The notes under the pieces are model-generated. The model had not been told where the DNA came from. It did not search any database and saw only the letters and a list, made by a program, of their open reading frames with translations. Both the position numbers and the translations under genes were made by a program. Below, piece by piece: positions 42,877 through 51,829 of a stretch of 64,000 bases of DNA. Origin of the DNA: UBA1227 sp963629305 (lineage in GTDB: Bacteria; Bacillota; Clostridia; Oscillospirales; Acutalibacteraceae); contig CAVGIJ010000010.1 of the NCBI GenBank assembly GCA_963629305.1, positions 9,163 to 73,162 on the forward strand. Reading direction: 5' to 3'. Position 1 is the stretch's first letter; each line of letters starts with the position of its first letter.

Positions 42877-43796
42877 TCATGCCACCCCAAATCTTCAGCG
42901 GTTTTAAGTATTCTTTTAAGTCTGTGATTCACACCCGACTTTGAGATTGGAACAGTCAGTTCATCGCCGAGCTCCTTCAATGAGTAATCCTCATTCTGAA
43001 GTCTCAGTTTTGCAAGTTCAACAAGGTCATTGGAAAGGTATCCGAGTCCCTTTTCTTTTTCAATAAAACGTATTGCTTCTATCTGCTTATATGCGGCATC
43101 AAATGCACGAGAGGAATTTGCATTTTCAAAGTTCATTTTTCTGTTGACCTTGTTTCGCATATCCTTGTACATTTTTGTTCCCATTATTTCAAGAGATGAA
43201 TCCGGTGCGCCCATAAATGTAAGGAGATCCTCAACCTTTTCACTGTCCTTGAAATACAGCACATGCACACCTTTTCGCATAACATATTTCGGGAAAATGT
43301 CCGCTTCATTCATAAGTTTTTTTAGGTTATCGCAAAGCACCTTATGAGAAATTACAAATTCAAGATGATAATCTTTTTCAGGATTTGTAACAGTTCCGCA
43401 TGAGAGAAATGCGCCTCTGATAAGAGCGGCTGTGCAACAATCGAACTCAAGGTTTGCACGGTTGAGCCTTCTCGTTATCTCCGCCCCCGTGTGTCCGAAG
43501 GCTTCCAGTACCTTATGCCTGTCAGCATCCCCTCTTACGGATACTCTTATGGTTCCTGCAGACGACTTTTCGACCCTCGGTTTCTTATCGGTGATTTTAC
43601 GGGCAAACTCAGAATAAAGACCCGCTACTCCCTCATGCTCTGTTTTAATACATATTCTGTCAGCGGAAAAATCTCTGCAAAAAAGGAAAAGACCGTACAT
43701 CTCGGCATGAATACAACATTCTTTCATACCGCCGCACATTCGTGCAAGCTCGCTTTTTTCAATTATTTCATCTTTTACATCTGAAGCGAATGACAT
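42873..43796 (-). CDS. whiA: WhiA-type transcription regulator
   Basis: A 307-residue protein with an N-terminal LAGLIDADG-like domain and a C-terminal HTH (DYSLKELGDELTVPISKSGVNHRLKRI). WhiA controls cell division or sporulation genes in Gram-positives. I prefer the ATG at 43794-43796, spaced 7 nt after AGGTGG; a GTG at 43802 is an alternative. It lies after rapZ with a 75-bp gap, and the yvcK gene usually found between them is absent. Confidence 0.95.
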   Translation of the reverse strand: MSFASDVKDEIIEKSELARMCGGMKECCIHAEMYGLFLFCRDFSADRICIKTEHEGVAGLYSEFARKITDKKPRVEKSSAGTIRVSVRGDADRHKVLEAFGHTGAEITRRLNRANLEFDCCTAALIRGAFLSCGTVTNPEKDYHLEFVISHKVLCDNLKKLMNEADIFPKYVMRKGVHVLYFKDSEKVEDLLTFMGAPDSSLEIMGTKMYKDMRNKVNRKMNFENANSSRAFDAAYKQIEAIRFIEKEKGLGYLSNDLVELAKLRLQNEDYSLKELGDELTVPISKSGVNHRLKRILKTAEDLGWHE

Positions 43797-43871
43797 ATTC
43801 ACACCACCTTTAACTTAAATGTTCGCTTAAATTTAAATATTCGCCTAACAATCCTCTGTTTAAAATAAAAA

Positions 43872-44723
43872 TCATTTTGCAATATCCCTGTGGATAATAG
43901 AAACAGGTAAAGCGGAATCTTTGAGATGAGTATACATCGCCTCGGCAAACGTAACGGAGCGATGCTTTCCGCCTGTGCAGCCAAAAGCAATAACAAGATT
44001 GCTCTTTCCTTCCTCCCTGTAAAGCGGAATGGAAAAATCTATGATGTCCTCAAGTTTCTTAAGAAGCTCCTTTGACTGTTCAAACTTCATGACATAAGAA
44101 CTTACTTCCTCATTCAGTCCCGTGAGATTTCTCATAGAATCAATGTAAAACGGATTCGGAAGGCATCTGACATCATAAACAAGATCCGCGTCAGCGGGTA
44201 TTCCGTATTTAAAGCCAAATGACATACATTGTATCTGCATGGTCTGCTGAAGATTTTCAAGAAAGAGTCCTGCAATACGCTCACGAAGCTGCTTTGATGA
44301 CATATGAGTAGTATCAATGATGAAATCAGCCACCTGTTTTACAGGCTCCATTATCTCGCGTTCAGCCTCAATTGCATCTGAAACATCATTGTATTTGTTC
44401 ATAAGCGGATGACGTCTTCTTGTCTCCTTAAAGCGATGAATAAGAGTTGAATTTGCAGCATCAATAAAAAGTATTTTGTAATCAATTCCGAGTTCGCGCA
44501 GTTCACCGAGTGATGAAAACAGTTCTCGAAATCCGTTTCCCGAACGGACATCCGTAACTATTGCCGTTTTTGTGTCCTGCTCGCTTTTTTGAACTATCTG
44601 CCCGAATGCGGGGAGAAGTTTCGGAGGCAGATTGTCTACACAGACAAAGTCTATGTCCTCGAGTATCTCTATAGTTTTCGATTTTCCCGCTCCGGAAAGT
44701 CCGGTAACAATAATAAAATTCAT
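43872..44723 (-). CDS. rapZ: RNase adapter/nucleotide-binding protein RapZ (YvcJ)
   Basis: A 283-residue protein with Walker A GLSGAGKSKT near residue 7 and the C-terminal motif FGCTGGKHRSV. It binds nucleotides and, in some bacteria, modulates RNA turnover linked to cell-wall sugar synthesis. It overlaps murB by 4 bp (ATGA). Confidence 0.95.
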   Translation of the reverse strand: MNFIIVTGLSGAGKSKTIEILEDIDFVCVDNLPPKLLPAFGQIVQKSEQDTKTAIVTDVRSGNGFRELFSSLGELRELGIDYKILFIDAANSTLIHRFKETRRRHPLMNKYNDVSDAIEAEREIMEPVKQVADFIIDTTHMSSKQLRERIAGLFLENLQQTMQIQCMSFGFKYGIPADADLVYDVRCLPNPFYIDSMRNLTGLNEEVSSYVMKFEQSKELLKKLEDIIDFSIPLYREEGKSNLVIAFGCTGGKHRSVTFAEAMYTHLKDSALPVSIIHRDIAK

Positions 44724-45616
44724 AATATCCTTACCTCGGGTTCAAGAATAACGCCCTTCTGTTCTTTTACTGTTTTTTGAATCTCATCCATGAGTGTCAA
44801 TATATCTTTTGCGGTAGCGTCGCCCCTGTTTATAACGAATCCCGCATGCTTTTCGGAGACCTGTGCTCCGCCGACTGATTTTCCTTTAAGTCCGCACTCG
44901 TCAATGAGAGCCGCGGCAAAATACCCTTCGGGACGTTTAAATGTGCTTCCCGCACTCGGAAACTCAAGCGGCTGCTTTGCCTTGCGGCGGTTCAGTATGT
45001 CGGTCATTTTTATTTTTATTGCGTCAGGATTCCCCTTGTCAAGCAAGAAAATAACAGAGGTTATTATAAGGTCGGAATCAACATATGCGCTGTGTCTGTA
45101 TGAGAACTTAAGCTCACCACCCTGAAAAGAGCCGCGTTCACCGTCAAGATTCATGTGATTTACAACCATTATGACATCTTTCATTTCTCCGCCGTATGCT
45201 CCGGCATTCATAAATGCCGCACCGCCTACGGTTCCGGGAATACCGAAAGCAAACTCCATCCCGGCAAGCTCATACTCAAGACAGAAGTTACAAAGAGAAG
45301 CTATCTTTGCGCCCGCCTGTGCCCTCACCATATTATTTCCGAAATATTCTATTTTTGAAAACTCATCACCCATGACTATGACAACGCCGTCAATACCCTC
45401 GTCTTTAACGAGTACATTGCTGCCGTTACCAAGCACTATAGGTTTAATGCCTTCTGATTTACATGCTTTAAGCACATCTGAAAGGGCGTCAACGCCGCAT
45501 GGCTCAATAACAAGCTCTGCAGGGCCTCCCACCTTGAATGTCGTGAACTTGCTCATGTCGGCATTCCTTGTTACTTTGCAGCCTGCGGACTGAGCCGCAT
45601 TTATAATTTTTTCCAT
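44720..45616 (-). CDS. murB: UDP-N-acetylenolpyruvoylglucosamine reductase MurB
   Basis: A 298-residue flavoenzyme with the FAD region TTFKVGGPAELV, GNGSNVLVKD, and the catalytic SAGSTFKRPEGYFAAALIDECGLKG segment. It reduces the enolpyruvyl group of the cell-wall precursor. I use the ATG at 45614-45616, because the upstream ATG at 45631 lies over the GGAG ribosome binding site. Confidence 0.95.
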   Translation of the reverse strand: MEKIINAAQSAGCKVTRNADMSKFTTFKVGGPAELVIEPCGVDALSDVLKACKSEGIKPIVLGNGSNVLVKDEGIDGVVIVMGDEFSKIEYFGNNMVRAQAGAKIASLCNFCLEYELAGMEFAFGIPGTVGGAAFMNAGAYGGEMKDVIMVVNHMNLDGERGSFQGGELKFSYRHSAYVDSDLIITSVIFLLDKGNPDAIKIKMTDILNRRKAKQPLEFPSAGSTFKRPEGYFAAALIDECGLKGKSVGGAQVSEKHAGFVINRGDATAKDILTLMDEIQKTVKEQKGVILEPEVRIL

Positions 45617-45634
45617 AGAACAAAACTCCATTCA

Positions 45635-46582
45635 TCAAAGCATAGCCGCGCCTATTATGCCGGCATCATTTCCGAGTGTCGCCGCACATATCTTTGTCTG
45701 TCTCTTTGCGTGCTGTGTATAGCGCTTATGCTCAACCTTCTCCGTAAGCGGCTTTATGATAAAGTCGCCCTGTGCCGCAATACCTCCGCCAATGCAAAGT
45801 ATTTCAGGCTGGAAAATGTTTATGAGATTTGCAATTCCGCACGAAAGCCATTCAATGAATCTGTCAATAACTTTAAGGGCGGTTTCATCGTTATTATGAG
45901 CGGCATCAAATACTGCTTTTCCGTCAATCCTTTCAATGTCATCATTTACAAGTTTCCACATATAGCTGTCATGATCTCTGTCGCGAAGAAGTGCATCCTT
46001 TGCCTGACGCACAAGTGCGGTTGCGGATGCGTACTGTTCAAAGCAACCGATTCGTCCGCAGGGACACGCTATTCCCTCATGTTCAATAACCATATGTCCG
46101 ATTTCACCGGCGGCTCCGTTTATGCCTGAAAACAGCTTCCCATCAAGGATAATTCCCCCGCCTATGCCGGTTCCGAGAGTTACGGCAATAAAATTCTTTG
46201 CTCCCTCACCGCATCCCGCAATCTGCTCACCGAGAGCGGCGCAATTTGCGTCATTGTCTATGTGTGTTTCAATTCCGATGCGTTCCTCTACAAGCGCGCG
46301 GAGCGGAGTATCATTGAAGCCGAGATTGCTCGAAAATTCCACAACACCCTCCGCATTTACCGCTCCCGGTGTACCTATGCCGACAGCTTCAACGTCAGCG
46401 AGCGTTATACCCGACTCTGCTACGGCAAGCAGAACCGCTTCCTTTATGCTGTCGGCAATTTCTTCCGCCGGGCGTGGCAAATTCGTCTTAACAGACGACT
46501 TCGCAATTATTTTTTTATTTTCGTCAACCACGCCGGCGGCAATATTTGTGCCGCCGAGGTCGATTCCTATTCTGTACTTCAT
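45635..46582 (-). CDS. ROK-family sugar kinase (glucokinase-like)
   Basis: A 315-residue ROK kinase: phosphate motif GIDLGGTNIAAG, catalytic HIDNDANCAALGE, and the zinc-binding CPCGRIGCFEQYAS. Glucokinase activity is the default but other hexoses are possible. It is the first gene of the ROK-murB-rapZ-whiA-dnaE operon. The ATG at 46580-46582 has AGGA; the extra 11 upstream residues in the open frame are not conserved. Confidence 0.88.
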   Translation of the reverse strand: MKYRIGIDLGGTNIAAGVVDENKKIIAKSSVKTNLPRPAEEIADSIKEAVLLAVAESGITLADVEAVGIGTPGAVNAEGVVEFSSNLGFNDTPLRALVEERIGIETHIDNDANCAALGEQIAGCGEGAKNFIAVTLGTGIGGGIILDGKLFSGINGAAGEIGHMVIEHEGIACPCGRIGCFEQYASATALVRQAKDALLRDRDHDSYMWKLVNDDIERIDGKAVFDAAHNNDETALKVIDRFIEWLSCGIANLINIFQPEILCIGGGIAAQGDFIIKPLTEKVEHKRYTQHAKRQTKICAATLGNDAGIIGAAML

Positions 46583-46688
46583 ATGATCATATCCTACCTT
46601 AAGACATATATACAAACTTATACAGTTAATATACTACCATAAATCGCATACTCATGCCAATAGTAAACTGTCAAAAACGGCATAGAAA

Positions 46689-46733
46689 TAACCGACAGAA
46701 GCAGCCGCTATATGCGACCTTTTCTGTCGGTTA
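46689..46733 (-). terminator. Hairpin after the SCP2-like gene
   Basis: Perfect 12-bp arms TAACCGACAGAA and TTCTGTCGGTTA flank a 21-nt loop. The following sequence is only moderately U rich, so termination is likely but not certain. Confidence 0.6.
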
Positions 46734-46785
46734 AAAACTGTGAATATGTTACCGAATATGCTACGATTTTCAGCTTATGAAATCA

Positions 46786-47583
46786 TCATTTTGCAAGATG
46801 TCCTACTGTTGTCATGTGATCACCGAGCTGAACACCGAATTCCGGACCGCCCTCCATGATGAGCTGGCAATTTGCAGTCATTTCGAACATATCGCCGATT
46901 TCCATGAGAATAAGAAGTGCGGACTTCGCACAGTCAAACTTCATTGTAAAGAATGGCCTTGAACGCGGGTAAATACCCTTGCCGGCCTTTGACTTGCCCT
47001 CTGCAATACGAAGATAAGCAGCAACCTCCGGATGACCTGCAACCTCCCACTGATAACAGCGATCAGGAGATTCCTTTACCCACTTTGAAATAGCAGGATG
47101 TCCGAGCTTGTTGAGAGCCGAAATACCTGTTGAGAGAAGTGAGAAATAAAGTTTTACAAGAAGAAGCTGTGTCTCCTCATCCTCAGGCGGTTCAGCCATA
47201 TTGAGAAGTGAAGACATCTTGAGAAGTACAGCCATAAATAGACCGAACTTCGCAACGTTCTTTATCTTTATCATGGGAAGCTTTGACATGTCGCCCTTCA
47301 TAAAGGCATTCATCTTCTCCATTGAAGAAAATGCGAGTTCTCCGTCAATCTGCTTCGGTCCTTCGTAAAGTCCCTGGTAAGTTTCCCACTCACCCTTGGT
47401 AACTATAAAATGAACTCCTTCTTTTTTACCGTCTGCTTTTACAGATACCTGATAAACTGCGTTTATTCTCGGCAATGCAAAAAGCTTGTTAAGAGACGGA
47501 ACTTCTGTTGCAATGATTTTCATAAGAGGCAAAGCACCTGCCATGAAAACCTTATTTGCATAACGGGTTTCTTCATTTGGCAT
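46786..47583 (-). CDS. SCP2 sterol-carrier-like protein B
   Basis: A 265-residue soluble protein with SCP2-like traits: a beta-rich N-terminal half (YQVSVKADGKKEGVHFIVTKGEWETYQGL, then IDGELAFSSMEKMNAFMKGD) and long hydrophobic helices (~105-165). SCP2-fold proteins bind lipids or hydrophobic small molecules. Last gene of an operon with a second SCP2-like protein, an aminotransferase and a split transketolase. Role unknown. The ATG at 47581-47583 has GGAGG; the 7 codons before it are excluded. Confidence 0.65.
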   Translation of the reverse strand: MPNEETRYANKVFMAGALPLMKIIATEVPSLNKLFALPRINAVYQVSVKADGKKEGVHFIVTKGEWETYQGLYEGPKQIDGELAFSSMEKMNAFMKGDMSKLPMIKIKNVAKFGLFMAVLLKMSSLLNMAEPPEDEETQLLLVKLYFSLLSTGISALNKLGHPAISKWVKESPDRCYQWEVAGHPEVAAYLRIAEGKSKAGKGIYPRSRPFFTMKFDCAKSALLILMEIGDMFEMTANCQLIMEGGPEFGVQLGDHMTTVGHLAK

Positions 47584-47600
47584 AATTCTTTCCTCCTTTA

Positions 47601-48614
47601 TCAATACTCGTCATTCCAGCTATCATCAGCATGGATGTTGAGACCGAGAAGCTCTGCAGCTGCCCTTTCAACACCGTTTGCGTCAATACCGGCAATTGAA
47701 AGAAGATCTTCTTGAAGACCTATTGTCGAGAAGCTGTTGTCATGACCGAGCATCTTAAACTTACAAGCCTTACCGTGCTCCGCAATGACCTCGGCAACAG
47801 CGGACCCGAGACCGCCTTGGATAACGTGGTCCTCAACTGTGATGATACAACCTGTCTCATCAACAGCCTTTATGATAGCTTCTTTATCAATAGGCTTTAT
47901 CGTGTGCATATTGAGTACACGGACATTGAGTCCGCAGTCAGCCTTAAGCATACGGGCTGCCTGTATTGCCTGGAATACTCCGGCACCGATAGCGATAATT
48001 GTAAGGTCGTTGCCCTCATTCATCACTGCAGCCTTATTCCATACGAAATCTACAGAATCCGGTCCGCCTTCATAAACTACTGCGTCGAATCCGCGATTAA
48101 TTCTGATATATACAGGTCCCGGAATATCATATGCGGCTTTAACAAGCTTATATGCTTCTGCACCGTCACACGGACACATAACCGTCATATGCGGAAGTGA
48201 GCGCATTGCAGCAAGGTCGATAAGTGAATGGTGAGTTGAGCCTGCCTGGCCGAAGGATGTACCCGCATGTGATGCGAGTATCTTTACCGGAACATTCTGA
48301 TAGCAGATGTCTGTGTGAATCTGGTCAAGTGAACGCGCAGCGGCAAAAATTGCAAAAGTGGACGCAAAAGGAATGAATCCGTTCTTTGCAAGACCTGCGG
48401 CAATACCGAACATGTTCTGCTCGGCAATTCCGACATTTATAAGTCTGTCGGGAAACTCTTTTGCAAACGCACTGATCTTTGTTGACTTTGCAAGGTCAGC
48501 AGTAAGAGCAAGTACTTCAGGATGCTCAACACCGAGGTCATGAAGTGCTTTTCCGTAGTATTCGGCTGTAGTAAGCTTCTCAGCATCAATACTTGTGTAT
48601 GTCATACCACCCAT
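47601..48614 (-). CDS. Transketolase C-terminal half (pyrimidine and C domains)
   Basis: A 337-residue protein with the pyrimidine-binding domain motif INVGIAEQNMFGIAAGLAKNG (catalytic glutamate) and the C-terminal domain. It needs the N-terminal partner encoded directly upstream. Together they transfer a two-carbon ketol unit, but the substrate may be unusual given the neighbours. AAGGAGGG lies before the ATG. Confidence 0.9.
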   Translation of the reverse strand: MGGMTYTSIDAEKLTTAEYYGKALHDLGVEHPEVLALTADLAKSTKISAFAKEFPDRLINVGIAEQNMFGIAAGLAKNGFIPFASTFAIFAAARSLDQIHTDICYQNVPVKILASHAGTSFGQAGSTHHSLIDLAAMRSLPHMTVMCPCDGAEAYKLVKAAYDIPGPVYIRINRGFDAVVYEGGPDSVDFVWNKAAVMNEGNDLTIIAIGAGVFQAIQAARMLKADCGLNVRVLNMHTIKPIDKEAIIKAVDETGCIITVEDHVIQGGLGSAVAEVIAEHGKACKFKMLGHDNSFSTIGLQEDLLSIAGIDANGVERAAAELLGLNIHADDSWNDEY

Positions 48615-48616
48615 GA

Positions 48617-49513
48617 TTATTTGCCCTCCTTTTCTGCACGAGCAACGCGCTCTTTATAGTATCTGTCAAGTGAGTCGAAAGCTCTCTTAGCTTTAGCCTC
48701 ATCAAGAGAGCCGTAATGCCAGAGATAGTCATCACGCATGAAGTCAACGCCCTCACCCTTGAAGGTATCAAGTACAATAGCGGTAGGCTTGTCGCCGCCG
48801 TTCTTTTTGTATTCAATGGCAGCTTCAATTGCTATGTTGAGCTGTGAAAAATTGTGACCGTCAACACGATATGTATTGCAATTGAACGCCTTGAGTTTCT
48901 TGTCAATAGGCTCAATGTTCATTTCATCCGCAACACGTCCGTCAATCATACACTTGTTGTTATCAACCATGATAACAAGGTTTGAAAGTTTAAACTGTGC
49001 AGCTGACATGATTGCTTCCCAGTTTGATCCTTCATTCATTTCACCGTCTCCGCAAAGTACGAAGGTCATGTAATCCTGTCCCTTCATTCTTGCGGCAAGA
49101 GCTGCACCTACACCGAGAGATATTCCGTGTCCGAGTGAGCCCGTCGAGAAGTCAACGCCCTTAACCTTGTTACAGTCAAGGTGCATACCGATTTTAGCTC
49201 CGGTAAGGTTAAAGATTTTAAGCTCATCCACCGGCATAAATCCGTAATCAACAAGAACAGGAGCATAACCCACTGCCGAGTGTCCTTTCGAGAGTACGAA
49301 TCTATCCCTGTCAGGATAGTTTGGATTGTGTGCGTCAAGCTTCATAAAGCGATGGTAGAGAATCGTCATAACATCCATGGCCGACATAGCACCGCCGAGG
49401 TGTCCCGAGCCGCCCCAAATTGATGTCTGAAGTGTAAGACGTCTGAGCTCATCTGCCTTTTTTTCAAGACGCAACCATTCGGCTTTATCGAATGGTCCGT
49501 AATTTGCTGGCAT
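48617..49513 (-). CDS. Transketolase N-terminal half (thiamine-diphosphate domain)
   Basis: A 298-residue protein carrying the ThDP/Mg motif GDGEMNEGSNWEAIMSAAQFKLSNLVIMVDNN and the GHLGGAMSAMDVMTILY entry histidine region. It is the partner of the next gene, with a 2-bp gap, forming a split transketolase. Housekeeping transketolases are often single-chain, and the operon context suggests a specialised pathway. Confidence 0.9.
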   Translation of the reverse strand: MPANYGPFDKAEWLRLEKKADELRRLTLQTSIWGGSGHLGGAMSAMDVMTILYHRFMKLDAHNPNYPDRDRFVLSKGHSAVGYAPVLVDYGFMPVDELKIFNLTGAKIGMHLDCNKVKGVDFSTGSLGHGISLGVGAALAARMKGQDYMTFVLCGDGEMNEGSNWEAIMSAAQFKLSNLVIMVDNNKCMIDGRVADEMNIEPIDKKLKAFNCNTYRVDGHNFSQLNIAIEAAIEYKKNGGDKPTAIVLDTFKGEGVDFMRDDYLWHYGSLDEAKAKRAFDSLDRYYKERVARAEKEGK

Positions 49514-49551
49514 AATTTATCCCCTTTCAAAATTTATTTTTATGCACAAAA

Positions 49552-50826
49552 TTATTTTATAAAGCCTTGATCTTGGTGTCTTTCAGCGACAACAGAAAAG
49601 GCATCATTCGCAATGTCTATTGCAAGTGCAATATCCTCATCCGTCAAGGATGCATTAATAAAGTGATTATGGTGAGACGTGATAAAGAGTCCGCGGCTTA
49701 CACACTCTGCTACCCACTCCTGGTGAAGCATAAGCGTATCATCGTTTGCTATTCTCAGGTAGAAGAGGGCAGGTTCACCGGAAACAACAAGATCAAATCC
49801 GTGTTCGCGGCCTGCAGCCTTGAGTCCGTCGGTAAGCTTTATTCCCATCTTGCGGAACATCTTAGGCGTATCCAGTCTCTTCATCTTATTTATGCAGGCA
49901 ATACATGCGGCAAACGGTTCGGCGCTCATCCAATAAGAGCCTGTATATGTAACCGAAGATGCAGTTGTTTTCATGTGTTCCTGACCGCATACACAAGACA
50001 TGTTGTAACCGTTTGCAAGTGCTTTACAGAAGCAGATAAGGTCAGCCTTGAATCCGTAATAATGGTCCGAGCCTGCAAGGTCAAGACGGAAGCCGGCACG
50101 TACATCGTCGATGATGAGAACCATACCGTGGTCATCGCAGAACTTACGCACTGCCGCCCACTGTTCTTTTGTTGCGGGAACGTTATCAAAGAAGTTTCCG
50201 TGATCATACGGCTGTGCGATGATACCGGCAATGTCGCCGTGATTTTCATCCCATACTCTCTGAAGAGCAGCCATGTCAAACCATGGAATAACTATGTTGT
50301 TTTCAACCTCTTCGGGAAGAATTCCCGGATAGTCGGCCTTTTGTGCCCACTGGAAGTCACCGTGATAGTAGCCCTTGAAGAATACTATCTTTTTCTTTCC
50401 CGTATGTGCACGTGCGCACATTACGGAAAATGTTGTCGCATCGGAGCCGTTTTTCATAAAGAATGCCCAATCGGCAATGTTTACGGTGTCCTTAAGAAGT
50501 TCGGCACATTCAACCATCTTATACGAAGGTGATGTTGTACAATTTCCTATCTTGAGCTGTTCCATTGCGGCCGCATCAACCTCGTCATCGCAATATCCGA
50601 GAACGTTCGGTCCGTATGCGCACATAAAGTCAAGATACTTATTTCCGTCAACGTCCCAGAAGTAAGAGCCCTTTGCGTGGTCACCCATGAGAGGCCACTT
50701 TGTTATAGGAAGGAAAAGTCCCTCTGAAGGTCCGAGGTGACCGTAAACGCCTGCAGGTATAGCGGCAAGCGCACGATTGAACCATTCCTGAGATTTTTCA
50801 TGTTTATACTCCGGATATTTACTCAT
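49552..50826 (-). CDS. Class III aminotransferase (glutamate-1-semialdehyde aminomutase-like)
   Basis: A 424-residue PLP enzyme with YHGDFQW, cofactor aspartate in MVLIIDDVRAGFRLD, and Schiff-base lysine in CFCKALANGY. It differs from the aminotransferase at 9509 in length (424 against 496) and sequence. No tetrapyrrole genes are nearby, so a different amino-ketone or amino-sugar substrate is likely. It lies between an SCP2-like gene and a split transketolase. AGGAGG precedes the ATG. Confidence 0.87.
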   Translation of the reverse strand: MSKYPEYKHEKSQEWFNRALAAIPAGVYGHLGPSEGLFLPITKWPLMGDHAKGSYFWDVDGNKYLDFMCAYGPNVLGYCDDEVDAAAMEQLKIGNCTTSPSYKMVECAELLKDTVNIADWAFFMKNGSDATTFSVMCARAHTGKKKIVFFKGYYHGDFQWAQKADYPGILPEEVENNIVIPWFDMAALQRVWDENHGDIAGIIAQPYDHGNFFDNVPATKEQWAAVRKFCDDHGMVLIIDDVRAGFRLDLAGSDHYYGFKADLICFCKALANGYNMSCVCGQEHMKTTASSVTYTGSYWMSAEPFAACIACINKMKRLDTPKMFRKMGIKLTDGLKAAGREHGFDLVVSGEPALFYLRIANDDTLMLHQEWVAECVSRGLFITSHHNHFINASLTDEDIALAIDIANDAFSVVAERHQDQGFIK

Positions 50827-50843
50827 GTCAGACTTTCCTCCTT

Positions 50844-51608
50844 TTACGCAAGATAAAGCGCAACTCTGTCGAGAATGCGGTTTATGTTGTCTATCATGTT
50901 TATCATTCCGCTCATGTAAATATTTCCGGCACAGAGTTCACCGATAGTCGAAGCGGTTCCGTTAAAAAGTCCGTTTGCAAGTTCAATTGTCTTGAACTCC
51001 ATAACAGCGCGCGGGTTTTCCGGTTTTGACTTTTTGAGTGAAAGAATGTTGTTCTTTGCCGTGATAGTTACATATACCTTATCCGTGATACCCATCTGGA
51101 TATCTCCGTCAACGATATATGATGCGGAAAGTCTGCCTATCTTATCATTATTACCTATTGCACATATTGCTCCCGCAATTGTGTACATGGTGAGTATTGT
51201 TGACTTTTCAAAAAAGTCGGGATTCTTGAGATCATTTTCAGCGGGCCTCAGGTATTTGACAAGGATGTTTGTGAGCTTTGTAAAAGGTCCCAGAAGAAAC
51301 AGAAGAGTCTGCGGAACACCCTTTACGGGAACACCGGGCTTTGAGTTGTCAATAAGATCATTGAACTTCTCCGGCGATGTAAACTTCATCTTACAGGTGC
51401 ATCCTGCGTCTCCCTCCGTAAGTTTACAACCCTCCTTTGAAAAGTTGTACGTTACGCATGGGCCGTCAACCACCTCAAAACAAAGTGACACCGGTTTTTT
51501 GAGCTTCCGGCATATCTTTTTTGCGTCCGGGTCAAGCTCGCAGAGATTCTCAAGTGTGGCAAGTACACCGTATGCATTTACGTATGCCAAAGTTTTTGCA
51601 TCTTTCAA
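50844..51608 (-). CDS. SCP2 sterol-carrier-like protein A
   Basis: A 254-residue soluble protein with an SCP2-like second half (ARAVMEFKTIELANGLFNGTASTIGEL) and a related Cys-bearing segment in the first half (GCKLTEGDAGCTCKMKFTSPEKF). The start is TTG at 51606-51608, six nt after AGGAGG; an ATG eight nt further is out of frame. First gene of the operon with its own promoter. Ligand unknown. Confidence 0.65.
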   Translation of the reverse strand: MKDAKTLAYVNAYGVLATLENLCELDPDAKKICRKLKKPVSLCFEVVDGPCVTYNFSKEGCKLTEGDAGCTCKMKFTSPEKFNDLIDNSKPGVPVKGVPQTLLFLLGPFTKLTNILVKYLRPAENDLKNPDFFEKSTILTMYTIAGAICAIGNNDKIGRLSASYIVDGDIQMGITDKVYVTITAKNNILSLKKSKPENPRAVMEFKTIELANGLFNGTASTIGELCAGNIYMSGMINMIDNINRILDRVALYLA

Positions 51609-51657
51609 AATAATCCTCCTCTCGCTTTAAGAAAACTTTTTCGCAGTGTGCTTTTAA

Positions 51658-51687
51658 ATCATACCACAAATATATAAGCATATTCAA
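51658..51687 (-). promoter_or_regulatory. Promoter of the SCP2-aminotransferase-transketolase operon
   Basis: TTGAAT (51682-51687), 18-bp spacer and TATGAT (51658-51663) with extended TGG, minus strand. Confidence 0.65.
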
Positions 51688-51750
51688 CAAAAAGAACTTA
51701 AAATTTGTATTTATTTTTTTGCATTTCATATAGCAACGAAACAGTTTATA

Positions 51751-51759
51751 TGTTATAAT
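51751..51759 (+). promoter_or_regulatory. Promoter of pntAA
   Basis: Extended -10 box TGTTATAAT (51751-51759) about 70 bp upstream of pntAA; the -35 region is weak. Confidence 0.6.
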
Positions 51760-51829
51760 TTTCCTCGTGAAAAATTTCCATCGTGAAAACATCACAATTA
51801 TTGAGAAAATGAAATGGAGGCGTATTAAA

